Shown here: piece by piece, positions 22,930-34,892 of the stretch | Numbering within the stretch: the first letter of the stretch is position 1 | How the letters are laid out: every line of letters starts with the position of its first letter | NCBI RefSeq assembly: GCF_029873635.1 | Contig: NC_080422.1 | Coordinates: 8,277,764 to 8,341,763 of the forward strand | Origin: Malania oleifera | Taxonomy: Eukaryota > Streptophyta > Magnoliopsida > Santalales > Ximeniaceae | DNA: 64,000 nucleotides | Reading direction: 5' to 3' | Notes under the pieces: model-generated | Databases searched by the model: none | What the model saw: the letters and a program-made list of their open reading frames with translations, nothing else | Told to the model about the DNA's origin: nothing | Made by a program: the position numbers and the translations under genes

Positions 22930-24250
22930 TGAGAGCACATGAGAGGTGACTTGTACCGGTTGTAGGAACCCGTGCTATAGTTCACGGATGGAGACTCGCA
23001 TCGGGTGTAGGAACCCAAGCTATAGTTCATGGGAGGTGACTCGCATCGGGTGTAGGAACCCGAGCTATAGCTCATGGGAGGTGACTCGCACCGGGTGTAG
23101 GAACCCGAGCTATAGTTCATGAGAGGTGACTCGCACTGGGTGTAGGAACCCGAGCTACAGTTCATGAGAGGTGACTCGCACCGGGTGTAGGAACCCGATC
23201 TATAGTTCATCAGAGGTGACTCGCACCGGGTGTAGGAACCCGAGCTATAGTTCATGAGAGGTGACTCGCACCGGGTGTAGGAACCCGAGCTATAGTTCAT
23301 GGGAGGTGACTCGCACCGGGTGTAGGAACCCGAGCTATAGTTCATGGGAGGTGACTCCCATCGGATGTAGGAACCCGAGCTATAGTTCATGAGAGGTGAC
23401 TCGCACCGGGTGTAGGAACCCGATCTATAGTTCATGAGAGGTGACTCGCACCGGTGTAGGAAACCCGAGCTATAGTTCATGAGCAGGTGACTCGCACCGG
23501 GTGTAGGAACCCGAGCTTATAGTTCTAAGAGGTGAATCGCACCCGGGTGTATGGGAACCCGAGCTATAGTTCTGGGACGTGACTCCCCTGGGTGTAGGAA
23601 CCCAAGCTATAGTTCATGGGAGGTGACTCGCACCGGGTGTAGGAACCCGAGCTATAGTTCATGGGAGGTGACTCGCACCGGGTGTAGGAACCCGAGCTAT
23701 AGTTCATGGGAGGTGACTCCCACCGGGTGTAGGAACCCGAGCTATAGTTCATGGGAGGTGACTCGCACCGGGTGTAGGAACCCGAGCTATAGTTCATGAG
23801 AGGTGACTCGCACCGGGTGTAGGAACCCGAGCTATAGTTCATGGGAGGGTGACTCGCACCCGGGTGTAGGAACCCGAGCTATAGTTTCCTCGGGAGGGTG
23901 ACTCCCAACGGGTGTAGGAACCCGAGCTATAGTTCATGGGAGGTGACTCGCATCGGGTGTAGGAACCCGAGCTATAGTTCATGGGAGGTGACTCGCACCG
24001 GGTGTAGGAACCCGAGCTATAGTTCATAAGAGGTGACTCGCACCGGGTGTAGGAACCCGAGCTATAGTTCGTGGGAGGTGACTCGCACCGGGTGTAGGAA
24101 CCTGAGCTATAGTTCATAAGAGGTGACTCGCACCGGGTGTAGGAACCCGAGCTATAGTTCATTAGAGGTGACTCGCACCGGGTGTAGGAACCCGAGCTAT
24201 AGTTCATGGGAGGTGACTCGCACTAGGTGTAGGAACCCAAGCTATAGTGT
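22930..24250 (+). repeat. 45-bp tandem array, about 29 copies
   Basis: The unit contains GGTGACTCGCACCGGGTGTA and GGAACCCGAGCTATAGTTCA in sequence, with a strict 45-bp period (for example TGTAGG at 23051 and 23096). Copies vary at a few positions (GAG/GGG, CACC/CATC), and a cluster of indels lies near 23450-23600 and 23845-23900. Because 45 equals 15 codons, open frames run through it on both strands with a 15-residue period. It lies between pol and the PPT, where Tat/Ogre elements often carry tandem repeats that can seed satellites. Confidence 0.95.
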
Positions 24251-25975
24251 ATGCAGTAATAACTCAAACATTAGTGGGACAAAGGTTGTTTGGATAATGA
24301 TCAAAAGAGATGTATGACAAGAGGAGTATGACTAGAATGCAGTATTGTATGTATGTTGTCTACTGTGGTGCCAAAACATGGGGATATGTTGCTACATGTT
24401 TCTATGCAATGCATGAAATGTATGGCACTGAATGAAGGAAATGCCTGAGTATTTTCCCCCAGTGCGTCTGTGATCAATAACCTCATCTTTCATCTTGGCC
24501 ATGTTTTTGATACTTGCCACATTTGAATAGATCTGTAACTGATCTTGGCTCAATCTTCTTAATTCATCCAACCATGGAGACGATTGACTTGGCTAAAAGG
24601 AAATTCAATATAAAAATCTACCCCAGTTGAATGGATCTACAATCGATGTGAACCCTATTTGCTTATTGCAATTGGATAGGGGGACATCTGACCGGATTTG
24701 ACACGATAATTGCCTCATTGAAAATGCATCGGTAAAAGCTCTCAATTTCATATGAAGGCCACAACCTCCTCGGATTCTGCCACATTTATCGATGTGGTAC
24801 ACCACCTTGCCAATTTCATGAAAGCTCCTGAACAGGGATCTTGAGTCTATTTGCTTTATCATGGCCTGAACAAGCTACTAGCGAACGCTTTTATTACCCT
24901 ATTCTGCGAGACTTGAAAAAGGTTTTTTTTTTTTTTGTCTAACATATCCAACCAGCAAGTTGGTGGACATCCTTTGCTACAACTCTAAGATCATATGTGC
25001 AAGATGTACTAGTTTACCCACTTAATGTCAGTTTCAAAAGGTAGAAAAATGTACACCCAGTTTCAAAAAGTCGAACACATGAACTGTTAAGTTGTCACGC
25101 TTGATCCTTATTTTGACGATTTTTCCCCTTTCGTTGATGACCCCCACCATTCTTCTCCTCCTTTTCGCCTTATTCGTTGTGAACCTCCCTGTATTCTTCA
25201 ATTTGAACATTGCCCTCCCATTCAGTTTCATTGTTTTTTGGATGTCAAGATGGTCTTAAGACTCGGGCTACACTAGGCTTGGAATATATTTTCTTAAGAG
25301 AGGGAATTTGCTCGAAAAATCTTCAACCATAATGAAATTCTGCCCCATTTAAGTTGAGGCACTTGGTTTTGGCTTTGAGACCGAACTTGGTCCTTTGAAC
25401 AAGCGCCTACGTACCTTTTCAAGGATTCAGGCATTACTATTTCAAACTCGTCATTGATTCTACAAATCATTAGAAGATCCACATGTATAACCAATCTATG
25501 TCAGGACTTTTATTTGACTGTAATATAGGCTTGGGGTCTGGGTTAAAAGAAGACATCGTTAAATTAAGCGCAAATATACTTACACAAGGGTAACTTGTCA
25601 AACGATCGCATGCTTAGTAAGTATGTCCCTTCTTTCTTTCTCTTTTCTTGCTTTCTCTTTCCATTTCTTTTTAAAACTGCCCCTTTTGTTTTTCCTCTTT
25701 CATATGGATATTCATTTTGTTTGGACTTCATTGGGACAATCCTTTTTAAAATGCCACGTTTGGGGTGTGATCCTTTGATGGTTTAATCAAAATTGATTTT
25801 CCAGGCTCAAGAAGGGCTTGCAAGGGCTCCTTTTTGTTCTTTTGGGTGCAGAAAGATGCCTGCCATCATTTTGGGTAGCCAATTGTTGTCTCTATACTTG
25901 CCAAACCCTAAAGGACCAATCCCGTTCTAATTTGTGAACTGAGACTTTTGAAAAATACGGTTTAATCATTTAGGC
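24251..25975 (-). other. retroelement 3' region, no gene recognised
   Basis: Lies between the integrase end and the tandem array. The minus-strand frames 24605-24862, 25034-25231 and 25294-25494 have no recognisable domain. The stretch is probably untranslated 3' region or an unrecognisable remnant. Confidence 0.45.
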
Positions 25976-28900
25976 TCAACGTGGTTCCAACTTGTAAGCA
26001 TATTTTGTTCTTTTACAGGAAGCACTCGACCAATGATGTCCTCTTCCTTTGATCAAAACGAGTCCTGACGTCAGCATCTTATTGAGTTCCTTGAGAGTTA
26101 ACAGGTTTTTAAGGAAATATTTCTTTACCGCATCCGAGTTCGTGGGGTGCACCCGATCGGCTCCATCCATTCCTGACTACATATGACCCCGTCTGAAATG
26201 CTTTCTTCTTTACCACATACCGGCCCTTCATAATTTGGGGTCCCCCTTGCCGCGGGGTCATTATGAATTGTACAATCTTTTTTAATACTAGATCTCTCCG
26301 TCTTGAAACCTCGAGGACGCACTTTTCTTGTTAAAGCTCTCATCTTCTCCTTTGAATATCACTGTCCATGGACTATAGCTTCATCTTTTTTTATTCAATT
26401 AGATTCACTGGGATCATATTAGATTGCACCCATTCTGCTTCGGTTACTATGGCGTCTTTACTACTCCGCAACGATGGAAGCGATCTCACTTCTTTGTGAG
26501 TTGACGATCTCCATTCTGTACACCCAAGAGAAGGGGTAGCCCCCTGTGAGGTTCGAACGTGGTCCAGGTCGGCCAATAAGCGGAAAGGTACTTCGCATGC
26601 TAGCTCTATAGGTCTCTGTCATTTTTTCCAAGAATGCTCTTGATATTCTTATAGCCGCTTCCTCCGCTCCTTCATTTGAGGTCATCAGGGGCTAATTAGG
26701 ATGTTTGACCTTGAACATGGCATATTTTGTCATACCCCTCGTTGTTCACGTTTGGCATTGTGATATTATCCTTTCTAGGATCCATGACTGCAATTATCTC
26801 TCCTGATAAACGTTGCTTCCCCTTTGAATGACTGACGTATGATGCCGCTTCTACTACCTGGTGTGAGTAATCACTGGCACAAAATGATGTGCCCATATTT
26901 GCTAGTCCTTCGGGGTTAGCGGGTCCCTCACATCTTCCCCAGCTGAGAAGCCAAGTAGATAGACACCTGGAGTTTATGGGGTGGGACTTGTATGCATCCC
27001 TAATTGACACTTAGGGCATCTTTCGACTATTCTATACATCCGTTCCCTGGTTTATCAATAGTATCCACCTCCTTAGGATTTTTCGGCCAGCCAGGGACTT
27101 TCTGCTTGTCCCACAAACGCCGTAATGTACTTCCTGTAGATTTGTCTTGCCCTCTTGCAACTCCATGAACTCCACGCCCGTCGAGGGTCATATAATGGTT
27201 CCTTTTAGACACATCTCCCCATACTAAGCTAACCCATAGCTAGCCTCCTAATTGTCCTTCCCGGTCGTTATTAGAGCTCCATGGAATTACGCCTTCACAT
27301 TGATGTATTTTGGATATCATGAAACCTGGCTTTCCATCAGGCTTTCTTCCGTCCATTATACAATATCTGCTCCCTATGCTCCTATATCGAATGTGTTCAA
27401 TCTCTATTCCGCCTCACCTGATAAAGGCCTCCATTTTGCTATCGCATCAGGGATTAAATTACTCTCTCTCTCCGGTAAATGCGACAAACTTATTTCTCGA
27501 ATTCGTCATCATTTTCCTGATGTAACTCTGTACTCCTGATGGTATAACTTGGAATCCCGGTTTCCCCCTTTCGAGTCAATGTCATTACCAACGAATCTCC
27601 TTTCTATCATTTGTTTAATGCTCGTTCAATACCTTTAACCCACTACTCGCTTCATCCTCATCTATTGATTATTGTCACCGAAAGGTGGAGTGTTGCTGTG
27701 ACTGGGTAATATTTTACCTACCTCGGATATGAGTTAGCCCCTATTCCCCATGCCCCCATAGTTGGTTGCCTCGTCAAATAGCATCTCCCCCAACATTATC
27801 TTTCCGTTTCTTGATCAATTGAATCAGATCTTTGATCCGGGAAGTCAAACCTCATTGGTTTTGTAATCATTCCAACAATCCCTATCACCAATATTCTCTA
27901 TAATCTCCCTTGGATGCTTTTCCCCTCGTTACATATGTAATCTCTATCACTTCAAACAAGCATTTGCCACGGCCATCCGTCTTGTTACTGCGGTTTCTCG
28001 AAACATACTTAATTCGGAATCCATTTTCGAAATCACATCCACACACGGTGTGAATACGCCTGTATTCTTACTCTGCTAACCACCCACACCAAAAGCACAA
28101 CATGTCTTCTCCAGGATTAGAGTACCTGATTCGTATTCCGTGACATTTTTGGCTTGCATAATAATGGCACGCTTCCTTTCTTCTTCTCAGACCTCATCGG
28201 TTGTCCTACCACACACCAGCCCCCATGAATTTTTCTGTCTACTAAGTATACTATAAGAGGCAGCCAGTAAGGAGAACCAAAACTGGAGGTTCATAATCTT
28301 TTATTTCTCAAAACTTCTGAACTCTTCATACATTCCATTTTCCGGGTTTCCTTCTTTAGCAGCTAAATATGGGCCTCACAAGTCGCCGTTAACAAGTATA
28401 CATCGGAGCGATGTAGTTGAATTGCCTAGAGGAAACTCCTGACTCCTTTTTCGGTTTGGACAGCATTTCTCAATAGCTTTTATTTGATCGGTCTACCTCA
28501 ATCCTTTCTCACACTTTACGATAATCCCAACAATTTTCCTGTAAGAAGCTCTAATGTTACATGTTCTGGATTACTTTCATTGACTTTTCGTGCCTTTTAA
28601 ATGCTTCCTAATTCTCACACATGGCGATACTCATCCCGATACTTACGTCTGGTCGTCCACATAACTACTCCTTATGCATCAGTCGGGAATAACTTTTACC
28701 ATTGCTCTCCTGATATAGGTTGCCCCCTCCTTCTTTAACCGAAGCATAACCTTGTATCAAAGGTCCCCCATAAGGTGATCACGTGGTCTTCTCTTTACTT
28801 CCGGGCCTCTTGATTTGGCTTACATATCCAGAAATCCATCCATGAATGAAAACAGGGCTGTCCACGCCGTATTGTCTACCAGCCCTCTATGTTGTAAGTG

Positions 28901-31680
28901 GGAAATATCTTTAGGTCTAGCTTTATTCAGCTCTATGTCAACACAGGACTTCAACTTTTCTCCATTTTTCTTCATTCTTGGAACTTACTTGGCCATCCAC
29001 TCTGGATTTTGGCTACTTCTAAAAACCACGCGCCGCAAACGGTTTCTTACCTCTTTATTTATGATCAACTTCTGGGCACATTCTCCTCAATTCTGTTTTA
29101 CAAACATACACTTACTTAAAACAAACGACCCGTTTGCTATCTGGAATGGGATTTTTTCGTGTTCCTAAGTCTGTATCCAACCCGACCTGTCCTATATGAC
29201 CATTGCGAAAACATCTTGGGTAGCCTTCAGACGTTTTATCATTTTCGCATCTCTCTTCCTCCCACCATTGCCCCCGATTTTTACTGTCTTTTGTTTCCCA
29301 TTAGTCCCAACGTTATTGTACCGTGGGTCACAACTGGTTAAAGTTTGTGTTTTCATCGGATTTCAACATTCTTTGCATTTCAGGTGATCAGTTGGTTTCC
29401 CTCTCCTATTTCATTCAGCTTCTAGATTAATTTTCAAAGTTTTAACTCAATTTCTTTCTGGCTCCTGAATAACTGGTTGGATTATTTTCACTTTCCCTAT
29501 CCTGCATATAGCAAGGTAAACCTTTTTTGACAACTGATCCCATGATGCAATAAATGCGAAGAATGCATCTTGTTTTCTTGATGAAAATGACAAACGTTCC
29601 CCGAGGCTATGATTGTCCACGGATTACAAAAAGAAACAAAATGACAAAAGCTTATTACATGAATGATTGGGTACTCAAAAGATGTCTAATTCCTGATTTC
29701 TGCTCCTGTAGTCCTGGGTATATCCCTCTACTTGAGTCTTTCATGTGGTCCCCCATTCAAGGCCATATTGCTCTCTGTTTCATTTCTTTTCTTCCTCAAG
29801 GTGAACTTTTTTGCCCTTTCAAAAGGTCTGATTCATTGGCGACTTCATACCCCCCATTTGGTACTTCCTCTTCTGTGCGCCTCTCGATTTGATTATTCTG
29901 TCTCTCTGCCTCTCTTATGTCAGCTTAAGTAGAGTAACGATGCATACTCTCCGTCCATGCCTTCCTGGTAAGCCAATGCATTGTCGATGCCCTGAAGAAT
30001 AGCTTCTCCCCAACCTTTTCCTGGGCACACCCCGATTAAATCATTTTCACAAACAGCCACCATACGTGTGTAAGAAGAGACCGAGTTGAGGATAAAAGAT
30101 TCCCTCCATATCGTACTGACGTTGATGAATCTCAAATGGCTCGGAACTGATCTTCACTGGGCTTCTCAAGCTACTTCCACATAGTGGAGTGGAAAGGTTT
30201 AGTACCATTATTCGGTCTCTCCATAAACACTCACCAGTTTATCCCCTACTACAAATCTCCTCGCTGAGAGCAAAGATTATTGACTGCCTTGTATTATGTA
30301 TCCACGGCCTTCCCAAGCGACAACTTATGCAGGTTGTAGTATAACCATTACTGAAAATTGATATTGAAGTTACTGGTACCAATCTGAATAGGGATGTCAA
30401 GCGACCCTACTAATCTCTTCATGTTCCATTCGAAGGCAACGCACTCACCAATTGTTTGGTGTCACTAATATGATCATGGGTAACCGTGCAGTTGTATTCA
30501 TTGGCAACCATTGAAATTGCTGACCCATATCTTCAGACTTAGGAACATCATGTGATCCTTAACCTTTGGTGGATATATGCAATTCAAAGCGCCTTGTTAT
30601 GGCCCCTGGCCTTTGGGCTGGAATTTCCTTCATCAGTAAAGTGATATAGTTGTAGGTTGCCAAGACTTCCGTCAATATTGAATTTATCGCGCTGATTTTT
30701 GGAATGTAGGCTTGCTTTAGAACTTTAAGTACCACCTCCCTATGGGTCCCTCCGAATTTCTAGAAGTGAACAAACAGATATTTTAGCCGCATTTTCTTTA
30801 GTTTTGGTCCACATGTTGTATTCCTCTATCTTTATTATCTTTAGGAATGCTTCGGCCTTCATCCATTGGAATTGGAACTTTTCACTGCCTGTCTGGTATT
30901 CCCCTCATTTTGTGATTGGATTAGAAGAATCTAGCAGATACACCTACCACTTCGGTATCCCGTTTACAAGACCCCTGCTATACTTGCTGGTGCTTCCTTC
31001 GATAACGCTTCGAGTCATATTTCCGGTACTACTGCTTGTTACTTTTGTATGGGCATGGCCTGGAGTAGAGATCCCTAATGAGCTGGCGCTTCCGCGGGAA
31101 GGGCCTTGTTCCTTGACGGTGGGTAGAATGGTTGATTAGTGCCCTAATGATATACTACTGCCTATTTTTCCCCAATGACCTGCAATCCTCTCCACTTTTG
31201 CGTAACAACCGCTCTCTACCAACTATTATCCCCCTCTTTTGCAGAAACATCTAAGGGTTACCCACTGTTCACGGATCTTCCTTCCTTTACTCGACATCAC
31301 CCAGGTGCTGTAGGTGCAAACGCCTCCCTGCCTATGTTGACCTACCGCAATAAGTTTCTTGAACCCCAATCTGAGAACATTTGTTCAAAATTCACTTCAT
31401 TGTCCTTCCTCTATCTCCACATTTGTTCAACCACCCATGTTGGGCAAAGGGTTCCCTTGTAATTCCTGTTGGTTTCTCCAATTGCAGCCATTCTTGCTTC
31501 TCTAGGTTTTGACCATTATTTTTGAATGCCCCAACACCACCAATATGTGCCCTGAGTGTTATCTGATCCACACGTGGCTTCCGGTCAAATAAACCATTGT
31601 GGAAAGGTGCCGTACCGGACCGTTCCCGGAATGACTGACACAATTCCTTTCCCGCATGTGGATAATTCTGAGATGTCATT
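25976..31680 (-). pseudogene. Ty3-gypsy pol (RT-RNase H-integrase), heavily decayed
   Basis: Pol encodes protease, reverse transcriptase, RNase H and integrase. Only fragments remain, in shifting minus-strand frames and in correct order. The RT region at about 28480-29060 has SFMDGF, ITLWGTF and a YVDD catalytic-site motif encoded at 28652-28663. The integrase zinc-finger neighbourhood (KRNHYMTL, about 27200) is followed by the core with GPANPEG and VVEAASY (about 26840-26930). The late core has EKMTETYR and GATPFS-like pieces (26390-26685), and the C-terminus NYEGP (about 26235) and NSDAVKKYF (26114-26140). Indels are frequent and no fragment stays open for more than about 100 codons. Protease and RNase H were not located with confidence. 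The decay is far heavier than in ORF1, gag or the LTRs of the same element. Confidence 0.8.
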
Positions 31681-31698
31681 GGAATAGGATCTACCTTC

Positions 31699-32885
31699 TC
31701 ACATTTCTCTGTATGCCTCTATCATGTGTTCACAACCTCTGCTTGGGCATGGGGGGCCAATGGTCCCGGAAGGAACAACTTGGGGTCTTGCGCCTGTATG
31801 AACTGTCTGATTGACAGAGGGTTCGAAAATGAAATTCCTCCTAGTCCCTTGGCCCTGCTCTCTTTGATATTGTTGCCTTCGAACCATCTGGACCTCTTCT
31901 TCCTTCTTCTTGCTTGTCCACTTCTTGCCTAGACCAGTCTCTGCACTGATACTTTTAGTTCTTCCGACTTTGATGGCCGTCTCAATCCTCTCTCCGGTAG
32001 AAACGATGTCCATGAAATCATGGGGGTTGCCCCTAGGAGATGCCCGAAGTAAGGATCTTTCAACGTATTCACAAATAGGGAAATAGCCTCCCTATCTTCC
32101 ACCGGAGGATTTATTTGGACCGACATGTCCCTCCACCTATATGCATATTCTCTAAATGTTTCGGTGGGTTTCATTTGCAAACTCTGTAAGGTCATATGAT
32201 CGGGTGCCATTTCTATAACATGGCGGTATTGAGCTATGAAAGAATTAGCCAAATCTTTCCATGTGCGGATCCGAGCTCGATCTTGTTGAATATACCACCT
32301 GATAGCTGCCCCTGTCAAGCTATCTTGAAAGCAATGCATCATTAGTCTCTTATTATCGGAATGTGCAGCCATTTTTTGGCAATACAAGCGCAGGTGAGTT
32401 CGAGGACAATTAGTTCCATCAAATTTTTCAAAATCTGGTACTTTGAATTTCGGTGGCAAGGTGACCTTTGGCATGAGACACAGGTCATTGGGATCTACAG
32501 AGTCGAATGTATTGGATCTCTCAATAGCTTTTAGGCATTCCTCTAGTACGTCATAACGACGTTCAGTTTCAGATCTGTTCATCTCCAGATCAGAAGCTAC
32601 TAATGGGGGAGTCCCCACCACTGGGAACCCCTGTGCTAGTACATTAGGAATGAACGGAGGTATACTTGGCATCGAACCCTCCATGACGCCAGGTAGTGGA
32701 GCTGACGTTTGTCCATGCACTGGGGTAAACCCTGGAGGATGAGTGGGGTCCATATCTGTCTCCAGATCATTCTATACTGCTTTTCCTTTGTTCGTCAATA
32801 ATTCCAGGATCTTGCTCATTTTTTCATTCAATTGTTCTTGTCCTTGCTTTATGCCCAGGACTCTACTTTCCAACTGTTCACTCAT
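31699..32885 (-). pseudogene. Tat-lineage gag, interrupted
   Basis: Gag forms the cytoplasmic particle that packages retroelement RNA. The ATG at 32885-32883 opens a short coiled-coil-like N-terminal segment (MSEQLESRVL, ILELLTNKG) cut by an in-frame TAG at 32772-32774. After that a 275-codon open stretch (32753-31929) carries a proline-rich linker (PPGFTPVHG), then the retrotransposon gag domain with PPKFKVPDFEKFDGT, RWYIQQDR, WKDLANSFIAQYR and ETFREYAYRWRD. Near 32013-32025 a one-base indel shifts the true frame, which continues as DIVSTGERIETAIKVGR to 31699. A TAA at 32943-32945 lies further upstream in the same frame. The zinc knuckle was not found. Confidence 0.9.
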
Positions 32886-33209
32886 TTCTTTGGCCCTTCT
32901 CCTGGTATTGTATTGATGCGTGATAGTCTCAATGTTGCTTGCTTAGACGAATTCTGTGGCTAGGCACTGCAAACCAAAACTTTCCCTTTTTAGAACCGTG
33001 AATGCATAGGTATGAATGCATGAAATGCGATGGTCTTTTCAAGACATGTGTAAATTTCACAAATATGAAACATATGTATGCAACCTAATGTACTCCAATC
33101 AAGGTTCATGGAAGAGATCATCATCATTCTAGAAAATAAAATCTGCTTTTCATTAAAAGAATCCTTTCATACAATAACAAATCCAACCGAATATTAAATC
33201 AAGATCTGC

Positions 33210-34892
33210 TCATGATTGCACAATCTCTACATTTTGTTGTGTAGTCTTTTTATGCAAAGCCCGAAACTTGGCCTCCCAGTAGCCCGCTTTCATTATGCAC
33301 GGCTCCATCTTTTCCAGTACTTGATTATACTTGCTTCTCTGCTCATTCCACTGCCTCTCCAGCTCTTGTATGTAGAGCGATTTCTTTTTACTTTCGGTAT
33401 GGGCATCTTCTAACATTTGAGATTTTCGTTCAAGTGCTGCTCGAAGCCTTCGTCTTTCCTTCCTTAGAGCCACGACCTCGTCTTCTGATTGTATATACCG
33501 AATCCTCTGTTGCTTGATTTCCTTGCGATAGATAGAGACTAGTGCCTCCTTTTGCTGATTCTCTACTTCTGCTCTTGCATCTCCCTTTTCTGCTGGGCAT
33601 GGATCCCCTTGTAGCTTCAATTGCATGCATGCGCTTGGTGATTTAACACGCTCAATAACGACTTCTGGGATTCTTTTGAGTTGGGGGTTTACTCGGTTTT
33701 CCCGCCATACTTCATAATTTCCTTGGACTGTGGCAATTTCATCACCCGGACCTATTAGGTGCACATGTTTCCAAGCCACCATGAACTTTCTAATCTGATT
33801 TTGAGTGTCTCCTATTTCATATGCAAAGTCCGAGTCGGCTAATCCATGAGTCATAGGCACAAACTGAGACGCTCCCATTTGCCTTCTTGCCATCAAAGGA
33901 GCGTATGTTATTCCTCCCCATGGACCTAATAACGGGACCCATGGGAAGTTTCCACATCGATACATCATGTTGGAATGGTTCATCCATGGCGCTTGCCAAA
34001 CTAATCCCAACTCCCTCAGTTTGTGTAATTTTTCATTCTAGTTAGCCTTGCTCCATTGAACATTCTGCTGAGCCTCCTCAAACTCGGCTAAGGGGATTTG
34101 AAGAGCTGAAAAGGTATTACGGTACCCCCCTTGGTTACTTGGCAAGTGACCGGCGAACCAAACATAGAGTAATGATACACAACATTTCAGTCGTTCCTGA
34201 CCCTTGCTCCTACACTTGTTAAGAGATCGAAAGGTTTCTGCCAAAATCCCGGGAATCGGATTAGCCCCATTCTTTACTTGCGCCACAAAAGAAATAGTGG
34301 ATCTATCAATGGTCCCTAGTTCTTTGGGAAATACAATTAGGCCATATATGGCCAGTGCGAACAAATGTATCTGAACCTCTTCACCTTTCTCTTCTTCCAA
34401 CAACTCCTCCAAGCATTTCCAAGTGATCCTTTTGCTTTCCCCTACCGTTCGTTGAATCTTGACCCCAGCAAGGTTATACAACTCCCGTGCTAAGGAAATC
34501 CTAGAATCAGACACATAAGTACGGTAGGGTGATCGCTGTGTCATCAAATGCAGTAACGAGGTGTACTCTTCAATTGTAGGAACCATGTTGATTTCATCTA
34601 TCATAAAACATGTGTACGGAGGATTCCAAAAGTCCACCAATGCCTTCACCATCTGAAGATTCACCGTTATGTGTAACAAGAAACCGATATGGTCATATAA
34701 CTGTGAGAATTCCAAACGGCGTTGCGGGGTCCAATCCTTGCAGATAGTTTTTAGTTCCTCCCGGGGGTTTGACCTGGTATCTAAGCACACTTGCGATTCC
34801 TCGTTCAAGCTATCTCCCCACTGCTTTTGCTGTCTTTCAGAATACAACTATACTACGGACTCGGTCTCCTGATAAACAACAGTGTCCTCCAT
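33210..34892 (-). pseudogene. Ogre-type ORF1 (DUF7745 / plant-mobile-domain-like) with in-frame stops
   Basis: Ogre and related Tat elements carry an extra ORF before gag whose role is unknown. Here an ATG at 34892 opens a frame of about 560 codons ending at TGA 33210-33212. It is broken only by two in-frame TAGs (34848-34850 and 34038-34040) with no frameshift. The N-terminal half shows LYDHIGFLLHITVN, ALVDFWNPP, PTIEEYTSLL and LFALAIYGLIVFP, matching the plant mobile-domain-like DUF7745 pattern. The C-terminal half (33210-33630) is highly charged (EIKQQRIRYIQSEDEVVALR, KSQMLEDAHTESKKKSLYIQ) and should form a coiled coil. Codon-clean preservation around the two stops suggests recent nonsense mutations. 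An alternative is programmed readthrough, but no typical readthrough context was noted. Confidence 0.8.

Noticed and set aside
22818..24207. Repetitive reading frames with a 15-residue period in the 45-bp array
   Set aside because: Open only because 45 is a multiple of three; present on both strands and broken at indel clusters.
22930..24250. CRISPR-like look of the repeated 45-mer
   Set aside because: The repeats are directly head to tail with no unique spacers, in a plant retroelement.
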